Source: Corella eumyota
Lineage: Eukaryota; Chordata; Ascidiacea; Phlebobranchia; Corellidae
Assembly (NCBI GenBank): GCA_963082875.1
Contig: OY720102.1
Location: 11,444,990 to 11,508,989 of the forward strand
Length of the DNA stretch: 64,000 bases
Reading direction: 5' to 3'
Positions 11,127 through 23,179 of this stretch are shown here, in pieces. The translations under genes were made by a program, and so were the position numbers. The notes under the pieces were generated by a model, which was not told the origin of the DNA, ran no database searches, and saw only the letters and a program-made list of their open reading frames with translations. The stretch's first letter is position 1. Each line of letters opens with the position of its first letter.

Positions 11127-11326
11127 NNNNNNNNNNNNNNNNNNNNNNNNNNNNNNNNNNNNNNNNNNNNNNNNNNNNNNNNNNNNNNNNNNNNNNNNNN
11201 NNNNNNNNNNNNNNNNNNNNNNNNNNNNNNNNNNNNNNNNNNNNNNNNNNNNNNNNNNNNNNNNNNNNNNNNNNNNNNNNNNNNNNNNNNNNNNNNNNNN
11301 NNNNNNNNNNNNNNNNNNNNNNNNNN
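11127..11326. other. Assembly gap (200 N)
   Basis: Exactly 200 N lie in the spacer upstream of the gene at 10982-11100. The flanks are in the same repeat and would be joined by 26 bp if no unit were missing, so 200 is a placeholder length. Confidence 0.97.
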
Positions 11327-11442
11327 AAAATAAATGACTTGCGTCGCTTAGCAATTATATCAAATATATTAGTTTTCAAAAATTTTGATAAAAAATGACT
11401 TCTACATAAAGTACTTTCTAATATGCTATAAAACTTATAAAA

Positions 11443-11561
11443 TGCCTACGACACCCGGTATTCCCAGGCGGTCACCCATCCAAGTACTAACCGGGCCCGA
11501 CGTTGCTTAACTTCCCAGATCGGACGAGATGGGGTGTACTCAACGTGGTATGGTCGTAGGC
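11443..11561 (-). rRNA. 5S rRNA, short promoter
   Basis: Consensus gene; first of 22 with a 5-bp upstream deletion that puts the TATA-like box at about -25. Confidence 0.96.
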
Positions 11562-11723
11562 AATGTGATGTGCCAACACATTTATCATTAAACGTGTATA
11601 TTTAAAATAAAATAAATGACTTGCGTCGCCTAGCAATTATATCAAATATATTAATTTTCAAAAATTTCTATAAAAATGACTTATACATAAGGTACTTTCT
11701 AATATGCTAAAAAACTTATAAAA

Positions 11724-11842
11724 TGCCTACGACACCCGGTATTCCCAGGCGGTCACCCATCCAAGTACTAACCGGGCCCGACGTTGCTTAACTTCCCAGA
11801 TCGGACGAGATGGGGTGTACTCAACGTGGTATGGTCGTAGGC
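11724..11842 (-). rRNA. 5S rRNA
   Basis: Consensus. Confidence 0.96.
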
Positions 11843-12010
11843 AATGTGATGTGGTGAGCCAACACATTTATCATTAACCGTGCATATTTAAAATAAAATA
11901 AATGACTTGCGTCCCTTAGAAGTTATATCAAATATATTAATTTTCAAAAATTTTGATAAAAAATGACTTCTACATAAAGTACTTTCTAATATGTTATAAA
12001 ACTTATAAAA

Positions 12011-12129
12011 TTCCTACGACACACGGTATTCCCAGGCGGTCACCCATCCAAGTACTAACCGGGCCCGACGTTGCTTAACTTCCCAGATCGGACGAGATGG
12101 GGTGTACTCAACGTGGTATGGTCGTAGGC
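12011..12129 (-). rRNA. 5S rRNA variant, C118A + G107U
   Basis: C118A removes the closing G1-C118 pair; G107U changes the GGG at nt 106-108. Possible pseudogene. Confidence 0.92.
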
Positions 12130-12297
12130 AATGTGATGTGGTGAGCCAACACATTTATCATTAACCGTGTATATTTAAAATAAAATAAATGACTTGCGTC
12201 CCTTAGAAGTTATATCAAATATATTAATTTTCAAAAATTTTGATAAAAAATGACTTCTACATGAAGTACTTTCTAATATGCTATAAAACTTATAAAA

Positions 12298-12416
12298 TGC
12301 CTACGACACCCGGTATTCCCAGGCGGTCACCCATCCAAGTACTAACCGGGCCCGACGTTGCTTAACTTCCCAGATCGGACGAGATGGGGTGTACTCAACG
12401 TGGTATGGTCGTAAGC
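12298..12416 (-). rRNA. 5S rRNA, C3U
   Basis: C3U. Confidence 0.96.
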
Positions 12417-12584
12417 AATGTGATGTGGTGAGCCAACACATTTATCATTAACCGTGTATATTTAAAATAAAATAAATGACTTGCGTCGCTTAGCAATTAT
12501 ATCAAATATATTAGTTTTCAAAAATTTTGATAAAAAATGTCTTCTACATAAAGTACTTTCTAATATGCTATAAAACTTATAAAA

Positions 12585-12703
12585 TGCCTACGACACCCGG
12601 TATTCCCAGGCGGTCACCCATCCAAGTACTAACCGGGCCCGACGTTGCTTAACTTCCCAGATCGGACGAGATGGGGTGTACTCAACGTGGTATGGTCGTA
12701 GGC
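12585..12703 (-). rRNA. 5S rRNA
   Basis: Consensus. Confidence 0.96.
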
Positions 12704-12871
12704 AATGTGATGTGGTGAGCCAACACATTTATCATTAACCGTGTATATTTAAAATAAAATAAATGACTTGCGTCTCTTAGCAGTTATATCAAATATATTA
12801 ATTTTCAAAAATTTTGATAAAAAATGACTTCTACATAAGGTACTTTCTAATATGCTAAAAAACTTATAAAA

Positions 12872-12990
12872 TGCCTACGACACCCGGTATTCCCAGGCGG
12901 TCACCCATCCAAGTACTAACCGGGCCCGACGTTGCTTAACTTCCCAGATCGGACGAGATGGGGTGTACTCAACGTGGTATGGTCTTAGGC
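12872..12990 (-). rRNA. 5S rRNA, C6A
   Basis: C6A mismatches G113 in helix I. Confidence 0.95.
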
Positions 12991-13158
12991 AATGTGATGT
13001 GGTGAGCCAACACATTTATCATTAACCGTGTATATTTAAAATAAAATAAATGACTTGCGTCCCTTAGAAGTTATATCAAATATATTAATTTTCAAAAATT
13101 TTGATAAAAAATGACTTCTACATAAAGTACTTTCTAATATGTTATAAAACTTATAAAA

Positions 13159-13277
13159 TGCCTACGACACCCGGTATTCCCAGGCGGTCACCCATCCAAG
13201 TACTAACCGGGCCCGACGTTGCTTAACTTCCCAGATCGGACGAGATGGGGTGTACTCAACGTGGTATGGTCGTAGGC
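13159..13277 (-). rRNA. 5S rRNA
   Basis: Consensus. Confidence 0.96.
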
Positions 13278-13445
13278 AATGTGATGTGGTGAGCCAACAC
13301 ATTTATCATTAACCGTGTATATTTAAAATAAAATAAATGACTTGCGTCGCTTAGCAATTATATCAAATATATTAGTTTTCAAAAATTTTGATAAAAAATG
13401 ACTTCTACATAAAGTACTTTCTAATATGCTAAAAAACTTATAAAA

Positions 13446-13564
13446 TGCCTACGACACCCGGTATTCCCAGGCGGTCACCCATCCAAGTACTAACCGGGCC
13501 CGACGTTGCTTAACTTCCCAGATCGGACGAGATGGGGTGTACTCAACGTGGTATGGTCGTAGGC
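13446..13564 (-). rRNA. 5S rRNA
   Basis: Consensus. Confidence 0.96.
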
Positions 13565-13732
13565 AATGTGATGTGGTGAGCCAACACATTTATCATTAAC
13601 CGTGTATATTTAAAATAAAATAAATGACTTGCGTCGCTTAGCAATTATATCAAATATATTAGTTTTCAAAAATTTTGATAAAAAATGACTTCTACATAAA
13701 GTACTTTCTAATATGCTATAAAACTTATAAAA

Positions 13733-13851
13733 TGCCTACGACACCCGGTATTCCCAGGCGGTCACCCATCCAAGTACTAACCGGGCCCGACGTTGCTTAA
13801 CTTCCCAGATCGGACGAGATGGGGTGTACTCAACGTGGTATGGTCGTAGGC
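13733..13851 (-). rRNA. 5S rRNA, short promoter
   Basis: Consensus gene; 5-bp upstream deletion. Confidence 0.96.
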
Positions 13852-14013
13852 AATGTGATGTGCCAACACATTTATCATTAAACGTGTATATTTAAAATAA
13901 AATAAATGACTTGCGTCGCCTAGCAATTATATCAAATATATTAATTTTCAAAAATTTCTATAAAAATGACTTATACATAAGGTACTTTCTAATATGCTAA
14001 AAAACTTATAAAA

Positions 14014-14132
14014 TGCCTACGACACACGGTATTCCCAGGCGGTCACCCATCCAAGTACTAACCGGGCCCGACGTTGCTTAACTTCCCAGATCGGACGAGA
14101 TGGGGTGTACTCAACGTGGTATGGTCGTAGGC
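14014..14132 (-). rRNA. 5S rRNA, G107U
   Basis: G107U without C118A, a half-way form of the common double variant. Confidence 0.95.
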
Positions 14133-14300
14133 AATGTGATGTGGTGAGCCAACACATTTATCATTAACCGTGTATATTTAAAATAAAATAAATGACTTGC
14201 GTCCCTTAGAAGTTATATCAAATATATTAATTTTCAAAAATTTTGATAAAAAATGACTTCTACATAAAGTACTTTCTAATATGCTATAAAACTTATAAAA

Positions 14301-14419
14301 TGCCTACGACACCCGGTATTCCCAGGCGGTCACCCATCCAAGTACTAACCGGGCCCGACGTTGCTTAACTTCCCAGATCGGACGAGATGGGGTGTACTCA
14401 ACGTGGTATGGTCGTAAGC
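14301..14419 (-). rRNA. 5S rRNA, C3U
   Basis: C3U. Confidence 0.96.
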
Positions 14420-14587
14420 AATGTGATGTGGTGAGCCAACACATTTATCATTAACCGTGTATATTTAAAATAAAATAAATGACTTGCGTCGCTTAGCAAT
14501 TATATCAAATATATTAGTTTTCAAAAATTTTGATAAAAAATGACTTCTACATAAAGTACTTTCTAATATGCTATAAAACTTATAAAA

Positions 14588-14706
14588 TGCCTACGACACC
14601 CGGTATTCCCAGGCGGTCACCCATCCAAGTACTAACCGGGCCCGACGTTGCTTAACTTCCCAGATCGGACGAGATGGGGTGTACTCAACGTGGTATGGTC
14701 GTAGGC
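14588..14706 (-). rRNA. 5S rRNA
   Basis: Consensus. Confidence 0.96.
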
Positions 14707-14874
14707 AATGTGATGTGGTGAGCCAACACATTTATCATTAACCGTGTATATTTAAAATAAAATAAATGACTTGCGTCCCTTAGAAGTTATATCAAATATA
14801 TTAATTTTCAAAAATTTTGATAAAAAATGACTTCTACATAAAGTACTTTCTAATATGCTATAAAACTTATAAAA

Positions 14875-14993
14875 TGCCTACGACACCCGGTATGCCCAGG
14901 CGGTCACCCATCCAAGTACTAACCGGGCCCGACGTTGCTTAACTTCCCAGATCGGACGAGATGGGGTGTACTCAACGTGGTATGGTCGTAAGC
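14875..14993 (-). rRNA. 5S rRNA, A100C + C3U
   Basis: A100C is private to this copy; also C3U. Confidence 0.95.
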
Positions 14994-15161
14994 AATGTGA
15001 TGTGGTGAGCCAACACATTTATCATTAACCGTGTATATTTAAAATAAAATAAATGACTTGCGTCGCTTAGCAATTATATCAAATATATTAGTTTTCAAAA
15101 ATTTTGATAAAAAATGACTTCTACATAAAGTACTTTCTAATATGCTATAAAACTTATAAAA

Positions 15162-15280
15162 TGCCTACGACACCCGGTATTCCCAGGCGGTCACCCATCC
15201 AAGTACTAACCGGGCCCGACGTTGCTTAACTTCCCAGATCGGACGAGATGGGGTGTACTCAACGTGGTATGGTCGTACGC
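15162..15280 (-). rRNA. 5S rRNA, C3G
   Basis: C3G mismatches G116 in helix I. Confidence 0.95.
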
Positions 15281-15448
15281 AATGTGATGTGGTGAGCCAA
15301 CACATTTATCATTAACCGTGTATATTTAAAATAAAATAAATGACTTGCGTCTCTTAGCAGTTATATCAAATATATTAATTTTCAAAAATTTTGATAAAAA
15401 ATGACTTCTACATAAGGTACTTTCTAATATGCTAAAAAACTTATAAAA

Positions 15449-15567
15449 TGCCTACGACACCCGGTATTCCCAGGCGGTCACCCATCCAAGTACTAACCGG
15501 GCCCGACGTTGCTTAACTTCCCAGATCGGACGAGATGGGGTGTACTCAACGTGGTATGGTCTTAGGC
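15449..15567 (-). rRNA. 5S rRNA, C6A
   Basis: C6A. Confidence 0.95.
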
Positions 15568-15735
15568 AATGTGATGTGGTGAGCCAACACATTTATCATT
15601 AACCGTGTATATTTAAAATAAAATAAATGACTTGCGTCCCTTAGAAGTTATATCAAATATATTAATTTTCAAAAATTTTGATAAAAAATGACTTCTACAT
15701 AAAGTACTTTCTAATATGCTATAAAACTTATAAAA

Positions 15736-15854
15736 TGCCTACGACACCCGGTATTCCCAGGCGGTCACCCATCCAAGTACTAACCGGGCCCGACGTTGCT
15801 TAACTTCCCAGATCGGACGAGATGGGGTGTACTCAACGTGGTATGGTCGTAGGC
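15736..15854 (-). rRNA. 5S rRNA
   Basis: Consensus. Confidence 0.96.
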
Positions 15855-16022
15855 AATGTGATGTGGTGAGCCAACACATTTATCATTAACCGTGTATATT
15901 TAAAATAAAATAAATGACTTGCGTCTCTTAGCAGTTATATCAAATATATTAATTTTCAAAAATTTTGATAAAAAATGACTTCTACATAAGGTACTTTCTA
16001 ATATGCTAAAAAACTTATAAAA

Positions 16023-16141
16023 TGCCTACGACACCCGGTATTCCCAGGCGGTCACCCATCCAAGTACTAACCGGGCCCGACGTTGCTTAACTTCCCAGAT
16101 CGGACGAGATGGGGTGTACTCAACGTGGTATGGTCTTAGGC
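16023..16141 (-). rRNA. 5S rRNA, C6A
   Basis: C6A; one upstream base differs next to the TATA-like box (+ strand catattta for cacattta). Confidence 0.95.
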
Positions 16142-16309
16142 AATGTGATGTGGTGAGCCAACATATTTATCATTAACCGTGTATATTTAAAATAAAATAA
16201 ATGACTTGCGTCCCTTAGAAGTTATATCAAATATATTAATTTTCAAAAATTTTGATAAAAAATGACTTCTACATAAAGTACTTTCTAATATGTTATAAAA
16301 CTTATAAAA

Positions 16310-16428
16310 TGCCTACGACACCCGGTATTCCCAGGCGGTCACCCATCCAAGTACTAACCGGGCCCGACGTTGCTTAACTTCCCAGATCGGACGAGATGGG
16401 GTGTACTCAACGTGGTATGGTCGTAGGC
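16310..16428 (-). rRNA. 5S rRNA
   Basis: Consensus. Confidence 0.96.
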
Positions 16429-16596
16429 AATGTGATGTGGTGAGCCAACACATTTATCATTAACCGTGTATATTTAAAATAAAATAAATGACTTGCGTCG
16501 CTTAGCAATTATATCAAATATATTAGTTTTCAAAAATTTTGATAAAAAATGACTTCTACATAAAGTACTTTCTAATATGCTAAAAAACTTATAAAA

Positions 16597-16715
16597 TGCC
16601 TACGACACCCGGTATTCCCAGGCGGTCACCCATCCAAGTACTAACCGGGCCCGACGTTGCTTAACTTCCCAGATCGGACGAGATGGGGTGTACTCAACGT
16701 GGTATGGTCGTAGGC
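16597..16715 (-). rRNA. 5S rRNA
   Basis: Consensus. Confidence 0.96.
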
Positions 16716-16883
16716 AATGTGATGTGGTGAGCCAACACATTTATCATTAACCGTGTATATTTAAAATAAAATAAATGACTTGCGTCGCTTAGCAATTATA
16801 TCAAATATATTAGTTTTCAAAAATTTTGATAAAAAATGACTTCTACATAAAGTACTTTCTAATATGCTATAAAACTTATAAAA

Positions 16884-17002
16884 TGCCTACGACACCCGGT
16901 ATTCCCAGGCGGTCACCCATCCAAGTACTAACCGGGCCCGACGTTGCTTAACTTCCCAGATCGGACGAGATGGGGTGTACTCAACGTGGTATGGTCGTAG
17001 GC
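16884..17002 (-). rRNA. 5S rRNA, short promoter
   Basis: Consensus gene; 5-bp upstream deletion. Confidence 0.96.
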
Positions 17003-17164
17003 AATGTGATGTGCCAACACATTTATCATTAAACGTGTATATTTAAAATAAAATAAATGACTTGCGTCGCCTAGCAATTATATCAAATATATTAATTTTC
17101 AAAAATTTCTATAAAAATGACTTATACATAAGGTACTTTCTAATATGCTAAAAAACTTATAAAA

Positions 17165-17283
17165 TGCCTACGACACACGGTATTCCCAGGCGGTCACCCA
17201 TCCAAGTACTAACCGGGCCCGACGTTGCTTAACTTCCCAGATCGGACGAGATGGGGTGTACTCAACGTGGTATGGTCGTAGGC
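17165..17283 (-). rRNA. 5S rRNA, G107U
   Basis: G107U alone. Confidence 0.95.
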
Positions 17284-17451
17284 AATGTGATGTGGTGAGC
17301 CAACACATTTATCATTAACCGTGTATATTTAAAATAAAATAAATGACTTGCGTCCCTTAGAAGTTATATCAAATATATTAATTTTCAAAAATTTTGATAA
17401 AAAATGACTTCTACATAAAGTACTTTCTAATATGCTATAAAACTTATAAAA

Positions 17452-17570
17452 TGCCTACGACACCCGGTATTCCCAGGCGGTCACCCATCCAAGTACTAAC
17501 CGGGCCCGACGTTGCTTAACTTCCCAGATCGGACGAGATGGGGTGTACTCAACGTGGTATGGTCGTAAGC
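17452..17570 (-). rRNA. 5S rRNA, C3U
   Basis: C3U. Confidence 0.96.
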
Positions 17571-17738
17571 AATGTGATGTGGTGAGCCAACACATTTATC
17601 ATTAACCGTGTATATTTAAAATAAAATAAATGACTTGCGTCGCTTAGCAATTATATCAAATATATTAGTTTTCAAAAATTTTGATAAAAAATGACTTCTA
17701 CATAAAGTACTTTCTAATATGCTATAAAACTTATAAAA

Positions 17739-17857
17739 TGCCTACGACACCCGGTATTCCCAGGCGGTCACCCATCCAAGTACTAACCGGGCCCGACGTT
17801 GCTTAACTTCCCAGATCGGACGAGATGGGGTGTACTCAACGTGGTATGGTCGTAGGC
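17739..17857 (-). rRNA. 5S rRNA
   Basis: Consensus. Confidence 0.96.
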
Positions 17858-18025
17858 AATGTGATGTGGTGAGCCAACACATTTATCATTAACCGTGTAT
17901 ATTTAAAATAAAATAAATGACTTGCGTCCCTTAGAAGTTATATCAAATATATTAATTTTCAAAAATTTTGATAAAAAATGACTTCTACATAAAGTACTTT
18001 CTAATATGCTATAAAACTTATAAAA

Positions 18026-18144
18026 TGCCTACGACACCCGGTATTCCCAGGCGGTCACCCATCCAAGTACTAACCGGGCCCGACGTTGCTTAACTTCCCA
18101 GATCGGACGAGATGGGGTGTACTCAACGTGGTATGGTCGTAAGC
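18026..18144 (-). rRNA. 5S rRNA, C3U
   Basis: C3U. Confidence 0.96.
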
Positions 18145-18312
18145 AATGTGATGTGGTGAGCCAACACATTTATCATTAACCGTGTATATTTAAAATAAAA
18201 TAAATGACTTGCGTCGCTTAGCAATTATATCAAATATATTAGTTTTCAAAAATTTTGATAAAAAATGACTTCTACATAAAGTACTTTCTAATATGCTATA
18301 AAACTTATAAAA

Positions 18313-18431
18313 TGCCTACGACACCCGGTATTCCCAGGCGGTCACCCATCCAAGTACTAACCGGGCCCGACGTTGCTTAACTTCCCAGATCGGACGAGAT
18401 GGGGTGTACTCAACGTGGTATGGTCGTACGC
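18313..18431 (-). rRNA. 5S rRNA, C3G
   Basis: C3G. Confidence 0.95.
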
Positions 18432-18599
18432 AATGTGATGTGGTGAGCCAACACATTTATCATTAACCGTGTATATTTAAAATAAAATAAATGACTTGCG
18501 TCTCTTAGCAGTTATATCAAATATATTAATTTTCAAAAATTTTGATAAAAAATGACTTCTACATAAGGTACTTTCTAATATGCTAAAAAACTTATAAAA

Positions 18600-18718
18600 T
18601 GCCTACGACACCCGGTATTCCCAGGCGGTCACCCATCCAAGTACTAACCGGGCCCGACGTTGCTTAACTTCCCAGATCGGACGAGATGGGGTGTACTCAA
18701 CGTGGTATGGTCTTAGGC
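18600..18718 (-). rRNA. 5S rRNA, C6A
   Basis: C6A. Confidence 0.95.
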
Positions 18719-18886
18719 AATGTGATGTGGTGAGCCAACACATTTATCATTAACCGTGTATATTTAAAATAAAATAAATGACTTGCGTCCCTTAGAAGTT
18801 ATATCAAATATATTAATTTTCAAAAATTTTGATAAAAAATGACTTCTACATAAAGTACTTTCTAATATGTTATAAAACTTATAAAA

Positions 18887-19005
18887 TGCCTACGACACCC
18901 GGTATTCCCAGGCGGTCACCCATCCAAGTACTAACCGGGCCCGACGTTGCTTAACTTCCCAGATCGGACGAGATGGGGTGTACTCAACGTGGTATGGTCG
19001 TAGGC
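18887..19005 (-). rRNA. 5S rRNA
   Basis: Consensus. Confidence 0.96.
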
Positions 19006-19173
19006 AATGTGATGTGGTGAGCCAACACATTTATCATTAACCGTGTATATTTAAAATAAAATAAATGACTTGCGTTCCTTAGAAGTTATATCAAATATAT
19101 TAATTTTCAAAAATTTTGATAAAAAATGACTTCTACATAAAGTACTTTCTAATATGCTATAAAACTTATAAAA

Positions 19174-19292
19174 TGCCTACGACACCCGGTATTCCCAGGC
19201 GGTCACCCATCCAAGTACTAACCGGGCCCGACGTTGCTTAACTTCCCAGATCGGACGAGATGGGGTGTACTCAACGTGGTATGGTCTTAGGC
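19174..19292 (-). rRNA. 5S rRNA, C6A
   Basis: C6A. Confidence 0.95.
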
Positions 19293-19460
19293 AATGTGAT
19301 GTGGTGAGCCAACACATTTATCATTAACCGTGTATATTTAAAATAAAATAAATGACTTGCGTCCCTTAGAAGTTATATCAAATATATTAATTTTCAAAAA
19401 TTTTGATAAAAAATGACTTCTACATAAAGTACTTTCTAATATGTTATAAAACTTATAAAA

Positions 19461-19579
19461 TGCCTACGACACCCGGTATTCCCAGGCGGTCACCCATCCA
19501 AGTACTAACCGGGCCCGACGTTGCTTAACTTCCCAGATCGGACGAGATGGGGTGTACTCAACGTGGTATGGTCGTAGGC
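19461..19579 (-). rRNA. 5S rRNA
   Basis: Consensus. Confidence 0.96.
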
Positions 19580-19747
19580 AATGTGATGTGGTGAGCCAAC
19601 ACATTTATCATTAACCGTGTATATTTAAAATAAAATAAATGACTTGCGTCGCTTAGCAATTATATCAAATATATTAGTTTTCAAAAATTTTGATAAAAAA
19701 TGACTTCTACATAAAGTACTTTCTAATATGCTAAAAAACTTATAAAA

Positions 19748-19866
19748 TGCCTACGACACCCGGTATTCCCAGGCGGTCACCCATCCAAGTACTAACCGGG
19801 CCCGACGTTGCTTAACTTCCCAGATCGGACGAGATGGGGTGTACTCAACGTGGTATGGTCGTAGGC
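19748..19866 (-). rRNA. 5S rRNA
   Basis: Consensus. Confidence 0.96.
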
Positions 19867-20034
19867 AATGTGATGTGGTGAGCCAACACATTTATCATTA
19901 ACCGTGTATATTTAAAATAAAATAAATGACTTGCGTCGCTTAGCAATTATATCAAATATATTAGTTTTCAAAAATTTTGATAAAAAATGACTTCTACATA
20001 AAGTACTTTCTAATATGCTATAAAACTTATAAAA

Positions 20035-20153
20035 TGCCTACGACACCCGGTATTCCCAGGCGGTCACCCATCCAAGTACTAACCGGGCCCGACGTTGCTT
20101 AACTTCCCAGATCGGACGAGATGGGGTGTACTCAACGTGGTATGGTCGTAGGC
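20035..20153 (-). rRNA. 5S rRNA, short promoter
   Basis: Consensus gene; 5-bp upstream deletion. Confidence 0.96.
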
Positions 20154-20315
20154 AATGTGATGTGCCAACACATTTATCATTAAACGTGTATATTTAAAAT
20201 AAAATAAATGACTTGCGTCGCCTAGCAATTATATCAAATATATTAATTTTCAAAAATTTCTATAAAAATGACTTATACATAAGGTACTTTCTAATATGCT
20301 AAAAAACTTATAAAA

Positions 20316-20434
20316 TGCCTACGACACCCGGTATTCCCAGGCGGTCACCCATCCAAGTACTAACCGGGCCCGACGTTGCTTAACTTCCCAGATCGGACGA
20401 GATGGGGTGTACTCAACGTGGTATGGTCGTAGGC
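20316..20434 (-). rRNA. 5S rRNA
   Basis: Consensus. Confidence 0.96.
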
Positions 20435-20602
20435 AATGTGATGTGGTGAGCCAACACATTTATCATTAACCGTGTATATTTAAAATAAAATAAATGACTT
20501 GCGTCCCTTAGAAGTTATATCAAATATATTAATTTTCAAAAATTTTGATAAAAAATGACTTCTACATAAAGTACTTTCTAATATGCTATAAAACTTATAA
20601 AA

Positions 20603-20721
20603 TGCCTACGACACCCGGTATTCCCAGGCGGTCACCCATCCAAGTACTAACCGGGCCCGACGTTGCTTAACTTCCCAGATCGGACGAGATGGGGTGTACT
20701 CAACGTGGTATGGTCGTAAGC
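20603..20721 (-). rRNA. 5S rRNA, C3U
   Basis: C3U. Confidence 0.96.
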
Positions 20722-20889
20722 AATGTGATGTGGTGAGCCAACACATTTATCATTAACCGTGTATATTTAAAATAAAATAAATGACTTGCGTCGCTTAGCA
20801 ATTATATCAAATATATTAGTTTTCAAAAATTTTGATAAAAAATGACTTCTACATAAAGTACTTTCTAATATGCTATAAAACTTATAAAA

Positions 20890-21008
20890 TGCCTACGACA
20901 CCCGGTATTCCCAGGCGGTCACCCATCCAAGTACTAACCGGGCCCGACGTTGCTTAACTTCCCAGATCGGACGAGATGGGGTGTACTCAACGTGGTATGG
21001 TCGTAGGC
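20890..21008 (-). rRNA. 5S rRNA
   Basis: Consensus. Confidence 0.96.
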
Positions 21009-21176
21009 AATGTGATGTGGTGAGCCAACACATTTATCATTAACCGTGTATATTTAAAATAAAATAAATGACTTGCGTCTCTTAGCAGTTATATCAAATA
21101 TATTAATTTTCAAAAATTTTGATAAAAAATGACTTCTACATAAGGTACTTTCTAATATGCTAAAAAACTTATAAAA

Positions 21177-21295
21177 TGCCTACGACACCCGGTATTCCCA
21201 GGCGGTCACCCATCCAAGTACTAACCGGGCCCGACGTTGCTTAACTTCCCAGATCGGACGAGATGGGGTGTACTCAACGTGGTATGGTCTTAGGC
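21177..21295 (-). rRNA. 5S rRNA, C6A
   Basis: C6A. Confidence 0.95.
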
Positions 21296-21463
21296 AATGT
21301 GATGTGGTGAGCCAACACATTTATCATTAACCGTGTATATTTAAAATAAAATAAATGACTTGCGTCCCTTAGAAGTTATATCAAATATATTAATTTTCAA
21401 AAATTTTGATAAAAAATGACTTCTACATAAAGTACTTTCTAATATGTTATAAAACTTATAAAA

Positions 21464-21582
21464 TGCCTACGACACCCGGTATTCCCAGGCGGTCACCCAT
21501 CCAAGTACTAACCGGGCCCGACGTTGCTTAACTTCCCAGATCGGACGAGATGGGGTGTACTCAACGTGGTATGGTCGTAGGC
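21464..21582 (-). rRNA. 5S rRNA
   Basis: Consensus. Confidence 0.96.
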
Positions 21583-21750
21583 AATGTGATGTGGTGAGCC
21601 AACACATTTATCATTAACCGTGTATATTTAAAATAAAATAAATGACTTGCGTCGCTTAGCAATTATATCAAATATATTAGTTTTCAAAAATTTTGATAAA
21701 AAATGACTTCTACATAAAGTACTTTCTAATATGCTAAAAAACTTATAAAA

Positions 21751-21869
21751 TGCCTACGACACCCGGTATTCCCAGGCGGTCACCCATCCAAGTACTAACC
21801 GGGCCCGACGTTGCTTAACTTCCCAAATCGGACGAGATGGGGTGTACTCAACGTGGTATGGTCGTAGGC
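21751..21869 (-). rRNA. 5S rRNA, C44U
   Basis: C44U at the edge of loop C. Confidence 0.95.
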
Positions 21870-22037
21870 AATGTGATGTGGTGAGCCAACACATTTATCA
21901 TTAACCGTGTATATTTAAAATAAAATAAATGACTTGCGTCGCTTAGCAATTATATCAAATATATTAGTTTTCAAAAATTTTGATAAAAAATGACTTCTAC
22001 ATAAAGTACTTTCTAATATGCTATAAAACTTATAAAA

Positions 22038-22156
22038 TGCCTACGACACCCGGTATTCCCAGGCGGTCACCCATCCAAGTACTAACCGGGCCCGACGTTG
22101 CTTAACTTCCCAGATCGGACGAGATGGGGTGTACTCAACGTGGTATGGTCGTAGGC
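22038..22156 (-). rRNA. 5S rRNA, short promoter
   Basis: Consensus gene; 5-bp upstream deletion. Confidence 0.96.
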
Positions 22157-22318
22157 AATGTGATGTGCCAACACATTTATCATTAAACGTGTATATTTAA
22201 AATAAAATAAATGACTTGCGTCGCCTAGCAATTATATCAAATATATTAATTTTCAAAAATTTCTATAAAAATGACTTATACATAAGGTACTTTCTAATAT
22301 GCTAAAAAACTTATAAAA

Positions 22319-22437
22319 TGCCTACGACACCCGGTATTCCCAGGCGGTCACCCATCCAAGTACTAACCGGGCCCGACGTTGCTTAACTTCCCAGATCGGA
22401 CGAGATGGGGTGTACTCAACGTGGTATGGTCGTAGGC
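22319..22437 (-). rRNA. 5S rRNA
   Basis: Consensus. Confidence 0.96.
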
Positions 22438-22605
22438 AATGTGATGTGGTGAGCCAACACATTTATCATTAACCGTGTATATTTAAAATAAAATAAATGA
22501 CTTGCGTCCCTTAGAAGTTATATCAAATATATTAATTTTCAAAAATTTTGATAAAAAATGACTTCTACATAAAGTACTTTCTAATATGCTATAAAACTTA
22601 TAAAA

Positions 22606-22724
22606 TGCCTACGACACCCGGTATTCCCAGGCGGTCACCCATCCAAGTACTAACCGGGCCCGACGTTGCTTAACTTCCCAGATCGGACGAGATGGGGTGT
22701 ACTCAACGTGGTATGGTCGTAAGC
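22606..22724 (-). rRNA. 5S rRNA, C3U
   Basis: C3U. Confidence 0.96.
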
Positions 22725-22892
22725 AATGTGATGTGGTGAGCCAACACATTTATCATTAACCGTGTATATTTAAAATAAAATAAATGACTTGCGTCGCTTA
22801 GCAATTATATCAAATATATTAGTTTTCAAAAATTTTGATAAAAAATGACTTCTACATAAAGTACTTTCTAATATGCTATAAAACTTATAAAA

Positions 22893-23011
22893 TGCCTACG
22901 ACACCCGGTATTCCCAGGCGGTCACCCATCCAAGTACTAACCGGGCCCGACGTTGCTTAACTTCCCAGATCGGACGAGATGGGGTGTACTCAACGTGGTA
23001 TGGTCGTAGGC
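22893..23011 (-). rRNA. 5S rRNA
   Basis: Consensus. Confidence 0.96.
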
Positions 23012-23179
23012 AATGTGATGTGGTGAGCCAACACATTTATCATTAACCGTGTATATTTAAAATAAAATAAATGACTTGCGTCCCTTAGAAGTTATATCAA
23101 ATATATTAATTTTCAAAAATTTTGATAAAAAATGACTTCTACATAAAGTACTTTCTAATATGCTATAAAACTTATAAAA

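Larger units (their letters stand above)
14014..20315 (-). repeat. 11-unit higher-order repeat, 2 tandem copies of 3,151 bp
   Basis: Copies at 14014-17164 and 17165-20315 share the order of gene variants (G107U, C3U, consensus, C3U, C3G, C6A, ...) and a short unit at the same place. Seen differences include A100C in the first copy only and a spacer exchange around the seventh unit. Confidence 0.85.

Noticed and set aside
11026-11379. Open frames across the gap at 11127-11326
   Set aside because: They exist only because N codons do not read as stops; the flanks are 5S gene and spacer.
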